Source: Halictus rubicundus (taxonomy: Eukaryota; Arthropoda; Insecta; Hymenoptera; Halictidae). From it: a stretch of 64,000 nt of DNA. The stretch lies in the NCBI RefSeq assembly GCF_050948215.1, contig NC_135156.1, positions 15,251,257-15,315,256 of the forward strand, given 5' to 3'. Made by a program: the position numbers and the translations under genes. Shown here in pieces: positions 60,883 to 64,000 of this stretch. Under the pieces are notes generated by a model. That model did no database searches, was not told where the DNA came from, and saw nothing but the letters and a program-made list of their open reading frames with translations. The number at the start of each line of letters is the position of its first letter. The first letter of the stretch is position 1.

Positions 60883-62505
60883 ATGAGGTAAAGAATAATC
60901 ATACATTGATAAAAGAGTGCTATTAGATGGAAGGGATATTTATTTTGTAAATGTGTGTAGAAAATTCAATACAATTTTGTTAAGTATAATTTGTTCATTT
61001 GAATGGTCACGTGGGGATAAACACGCAGATAATTTGATCTTCCGACCGTCCGACATTTTGTTTTCCTGTCCTTTCGAGTTGAATATCAGAAGTACGTTAA
61101 CGAGGACGGTTGGAAATTATAAATACTATACAATAAGATCAACAATAAAAGAGAAATTGAAGAACCGATGATATTTAGCATAGCCATTTTACTTTCGCGT
61201 GGGCAAAATATACAACTGAATAATTACGTTAAAATCGTCCATGCTGTCTCCACGTTTCAAAATGGCACACCTATCAGTGAAAATACTTTTATCATAGACA
61301 AATCGCAAAATGGTTTACGATCATTTATCACGGCTGAATACTGTTTAGAATTGTTTCACGTATACGATGAAATAAAATCAAAACATCGAATCGGTGAGGA
61401 CGAAGAGAACGAATAGTTACCAAACTGTTTTTTGCAGTTGTAGAAGGCCAACCACGAAGAACTTGATCAGGAAGTCAAAGTCTTGTTGCAAAAGCCGCTA
61501 CGACTCGGACAGCACCAGCGACAGCTCGTCCGAATCATCGGACTCATCATCATCCTACACTTCCTCGGACAGTAGTTGCGGCTGTTTCGACTGCGATTGC
61601 TACGACTATTCCCCTCTGCTTTCTCCGAGGAGGAGAAAGGGCAAGGGAAAAGCCAAAAAGCGAAATTCGCGAGCCACGAAAACCTCGAAATCCTGCAAAT
61701 CACCGTGCAGCGCGAAAACCTCGAAGAAGAAGTCGGCTCGTCGAACAAGTGAGTCTTTCCCGGCTTATTCAATATTTTCTCCGCTGTGGATACGAAAAAT
61801 TTTTATCAATTTTAACCCTTCAATGGTCCATTTTCTATTGTTCAAATTTTTTCCCAACTATTTAACTATTTCGGCACTTGTTGTATGAATTTTTGCTGCA
61901 TTTTTTAGAACATTTTGACACCCTGTCCAACGGTTGGAGGACAGCGTTCACAAGATATTGTGTTATAATTTACTGATTGAACGAATAAAAATTTGAAAAA
62001 AATAGTGAGCAAATCTTCGCTTGAGTTTATGAAATAATTACGAAGAGACTGCAGATTAGAGAATTTCCAATTACGACAATTAAATGTTTCAATGGTTGGT
62101 GGCTCTTATTTCGTCGGAATGAAATGTGCGATGCAAAAATTTGTAATTTTAGAGTGTTACACAGAGAAGCATCGTTTTTGAACAATTCCCAGCCGCAATT
62201 TAAACATTTCTTCTGAATAAAAATGTCGGAGCGTTTCCAGTTGGTGGAGTTCTTAGAATGTTTTTCAAAGTACAGAAAAATACTATAGAAGTGTGTTTTG
62301 CATTTCAGAAGGAGATTCTTGGTCCTGCGCTTGTTCGAAGGGCGACTGCTCGGACGCGTACAGCAGCGACGACGACAGCGGCGATTGCAATGATTGCAGG
62401 CCGATCAACCCTCGCCGAAAGGGTGGACGAAAACAGCCGCAGCAAAAGGCAAAGGTTGCTCGCGGCCGTGCATCGAACGATGACAATTGTCCGTGCGATG
62501 AGTAG
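60883..62505 (+). CDS. Three-exon gene for a 170-aa Cys/Ser/Lys-rich protein of unknown function
   Basis: I do not recognise this protein. The model is join(60883-60887, 61438-61748, 62309-62505), 513 nt including the TAG stop. Exon 1 contributes only ATG AG before donor GTAAAG. Intron 1 ends in a T-rich tract and TTTTTTGCAG. Exon 2 ends before donor GTGAGT, and intron 2 ends TTTGCATTTCAG. Both junctions keep phase (AG+T gives Ser2; A+AA gives Lys106). No other Met occurs in the protein, so the start must lie upstream of exon 2, which favours this tiny coding exon. The protein starts MSCRRPTTKN, with no signal peptide or membrane segment. A Ser/Asp tract spans about 24-48, a Cys cluster CGCFDCDC 49-56, a basic stretch PRRRKGKGKAKKR 65-77, a second Cys/Asp block 112-135 (CAC, DCNDC), a second basic stretch 140-159, and NCPCDE at the C-terminus. 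There are 16 Cys. Alternating acidic-Cys and basic blocks could suit a sperm, nuclear or metal-binding role, but that is speculation. The structure is well supported; the exact exon 1 less so. Confidence 0.6.
60888..61437 (+). other. Intron 1 of the Cys/Ser/Lys-rich gene
   Basis: A 550-bp GT-AG intron, donor GTAAAG and acceptor TTTTTTGCAG. It contains an open frame at 61168-61416 that could be spliced at GTGAGG near 61394. That donor leaves one overhanging base and would bring a stop codon soon into exon 2, so I do not use it. Confidence 0.5.
61749..62308 (+). other. Intron 2 of the Cys/Ser/Lys-rich gene
   Basis: A 560-bp AT-rich GT-AG intron between a consensus donor (GTGAGT) and acceptor (GCATTTCAG). 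Near 61822 it contains a TTAACCCTTC string that may be a worn transposon end, but no partner end is visible. Confidence 0.6.
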
Positions 62506-62932
62506 ACAATTGACGAACAGCATGGCCGACGCGGCCAAGTAGGTCGCTTGTCGCGCGCCGGTTGTCGCGGTCGCGGCCGCGACCCTCTTACCGCGCGTGT
62601 ACCCCAAAACGCGTGGCTAATTGAAAAAATTTCACCCCCGTCGCACAATTCACGCGTACGTCATTGATCCATGTTTTTAATCGCGCGCCCAATTATTTAT
62701 TAACCATTGTGTAAGCCATTTGTCAACCATTATGTAAGTTATTTATTCTTTCCCTCTAACGTAACGGCGTTAAATGACATATATGATTAATTTTCCAATA
62801 AAACGGCACTCGCAAAAGCTTCAGAAGCTTCTAGCGCTGCAGATCGCCGTGCAGAACATTTAAATATTCTGCAATTTTATATTCCTAATTTATTTTACAA
62901 TTTGTACGTATCTACGACTATGATTGTTAAGC

Positions 62933-62938
62933 AATAAA
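62933..62938 (+). terminator. Poly(A) signal AATAAA of the Cys/Ser/Lys-rich gene
   Basis: AATAAA lies 428 bp after the stop codon in an AT-rich 3' untranslated stretch. A second AATAAA is at about 62797, so alternative 3' ends are possible. Confidence 0.45.
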
Positions 62939-64000
62939 GGTGTCCGTTTGCACGAAAAAAAAATCTTCTCGTGATTGTTCCTTCAGATTGAAATTGAACT
63001 TTGAGGGGAAGAAAACTTTCGTTCGAATCCATTATGACAACAAAGAAAATTAAAGTAAATTCCAGCTTTTTTCGATTATTTATGCGACCACTCGTACCTA
63101 AGAACGAAGTTGCTGACGACGTTCGCTGAGTTTAGCGTACAGTTGGACCAATTGCGTCGCGGTAAATCGGCCGAACGATCATTTTTCTATTGCCGGAGCG
63201 AGTTAAGGTTAAATTGACGGAAATTCGAATGGAAGGCACAGTAACTAGCGAAATGCTCAGCACGAAACGGACTATAGGCCCCGTTTAATCCGCACGGGGG
63301 TGCCCGGCCACGATTATTTATCGTCCTCATTCTGTACACGCTCGAACCGGGGGTCGGCTCGCTCTTAATTGGATTTAAGGGTCGAAGATTTTATGGTCGG
63401 CCACGGGGACTGGCGATTCTCTTGGTGTCCCGTGAAATTCTTTTGTTGCTGCGCCGCAGAGTTCCCTTGAAACGCATCTCGCATCGACGCAGAATCAACG
63501 GTGCCGTGAGTCATCGTGCGATTGATCTCTGTTCCATTTTAATTAGTCTGCTCTGCTTAATTTCATTGCGACACTTGCGGTCGGTTTATGGTCTTTCAGA
63601 GAACGATGATTCACAGATAATCTGTGAGTTAGTGAATTATTTAATAACGGTTGGAGCTGGAAGTGTGCGCAGATGGGTAACTAAACAGAATCTTGTTCCC
63701 CTGATTAACAATTTCACTAAATCGAAAATAAACTATCGTACTAGATTTTTCCGAAAGGTTCTCGAATTTGTTAGAATCGAACAGAGCCTCGTTCTGTTGA
63801 TCAATAATGTGACCCGATCGAAAATAAAGTACTATACTAGACTCTGTTTTACCATTTTTCGTTCCCGCTGAAAGTTCTAAATGTATTCGCAATACAATTG
63901 TGACTAGATTTCTGAATTTCATGGAAGATCAGATTGTCAATCGATTTACGAACCGCGCGTGCAGCCTCGCCGAGAAGCCCATAACAGCGGTGTTACAGGT
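62939..64000. other. Region downstream of the gene
   Basis: No gene is supported. A 96-bp direct repeat at 63686 and 63782 keeps one frame open on the + strand (see findings). Confidence 0.4.
63686..63850 (+). repeat. Diverged 96-bp direct repeat, 32-codon period
   Basis: CAGAATCTTGTTCCCCTGAT and CAGAGCCTCGTTCTGTTGAT start two copies 96 bp apart. They remain alignable for about 66 bp, through TCGAAAATAAA and ACTAGA, and in the + frame read QNLVPLINNFTKSKI and QSLVLLINNVTRSKI. Confidence 0.6.

Noticed and set aside
61168..61416. 82-codon frame upstream of exon 2 as the first exon of the Cys-rich gene
   Set aside because: Its only good donor (GTGAGG near 61394) leaves the wrong phase and leads to a stop within ten codons of exon 2.
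63013..63030. CGTTCGAATCC as a tRNA B-box
   Set aside because: No A-box at the right distance and no cloverleaf could be drawn.

Overview
This window looks like nuclear DNA from an insect, most likely a hymenopteran (ant, bee or wasp). The grounds are an AT-rich background with plentiful, undepleted CpG, several families of short TTAA-flanked inverted-repeat elements, abundant minisatellites, and a gene with GT-AG introns and a poly(A) signal. The taxon is inference. I see no prokaryotic features: no operons, no rRNA, no CRISPR. I found no tRNA by eye. Most reading frames on both strands are short and unrecognisable, and I reject them.

Layout. From 0 to 31 kb the window is noncoding DNA interrupted by tandem arrays: a 26-bp unit at 2.3 kb, a 406-447-bp unit at 9.7 kb, 343 bp at 13.8 kb, 146-bp higher-order at 18.9 kb, 300-bp higher-order at 20.2 kb, 241-bp higher-order at 24.6 kb and a 196-bp satellite at 27.5 kb. 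A Tc1/mariner-type MITE lies at 15.4 kb and two abutting TTAA elements at 22.2 kb. From 31 to 36 kb there are an old dispersed repeat, a recent 340-bp tandem duplication, a long inverted repeat, and a cluster of abutting and nested TTAA elements. From 38 to 48 kb come more arrays (28, 193 and 162 bp), then a strongly homogenised 134-bp satellite. From 49 to 60 kb there are further TTAA elements, including a nested insertion whose empty site is visible elsewhere in the window, and two copies of the same two-element composite. Arrays as I delimited them total about 12 kb, or 19% of the window.

The one gene I can support is at 60883-62505 on the + strand. It has three exons whose splice phases match and encodes a 170-residue Cys/Ser/Lys-rich protein of unknown function. 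Its start codon sits five coding bases before the first intron, and exons 2 and 3 carry duplicated acidic-Cys plus basic modules.

The most interesting signal is the TTAA-element community (piggyBac-like by target-site preference). Several families share termini joined at a single TTAA, nest inside one another, and carry short palindromes just inside their ends. One ordered pair, B then A, recurs at two loci, which suggests a composite unit that moves together. Family letters A to G are my own labels.
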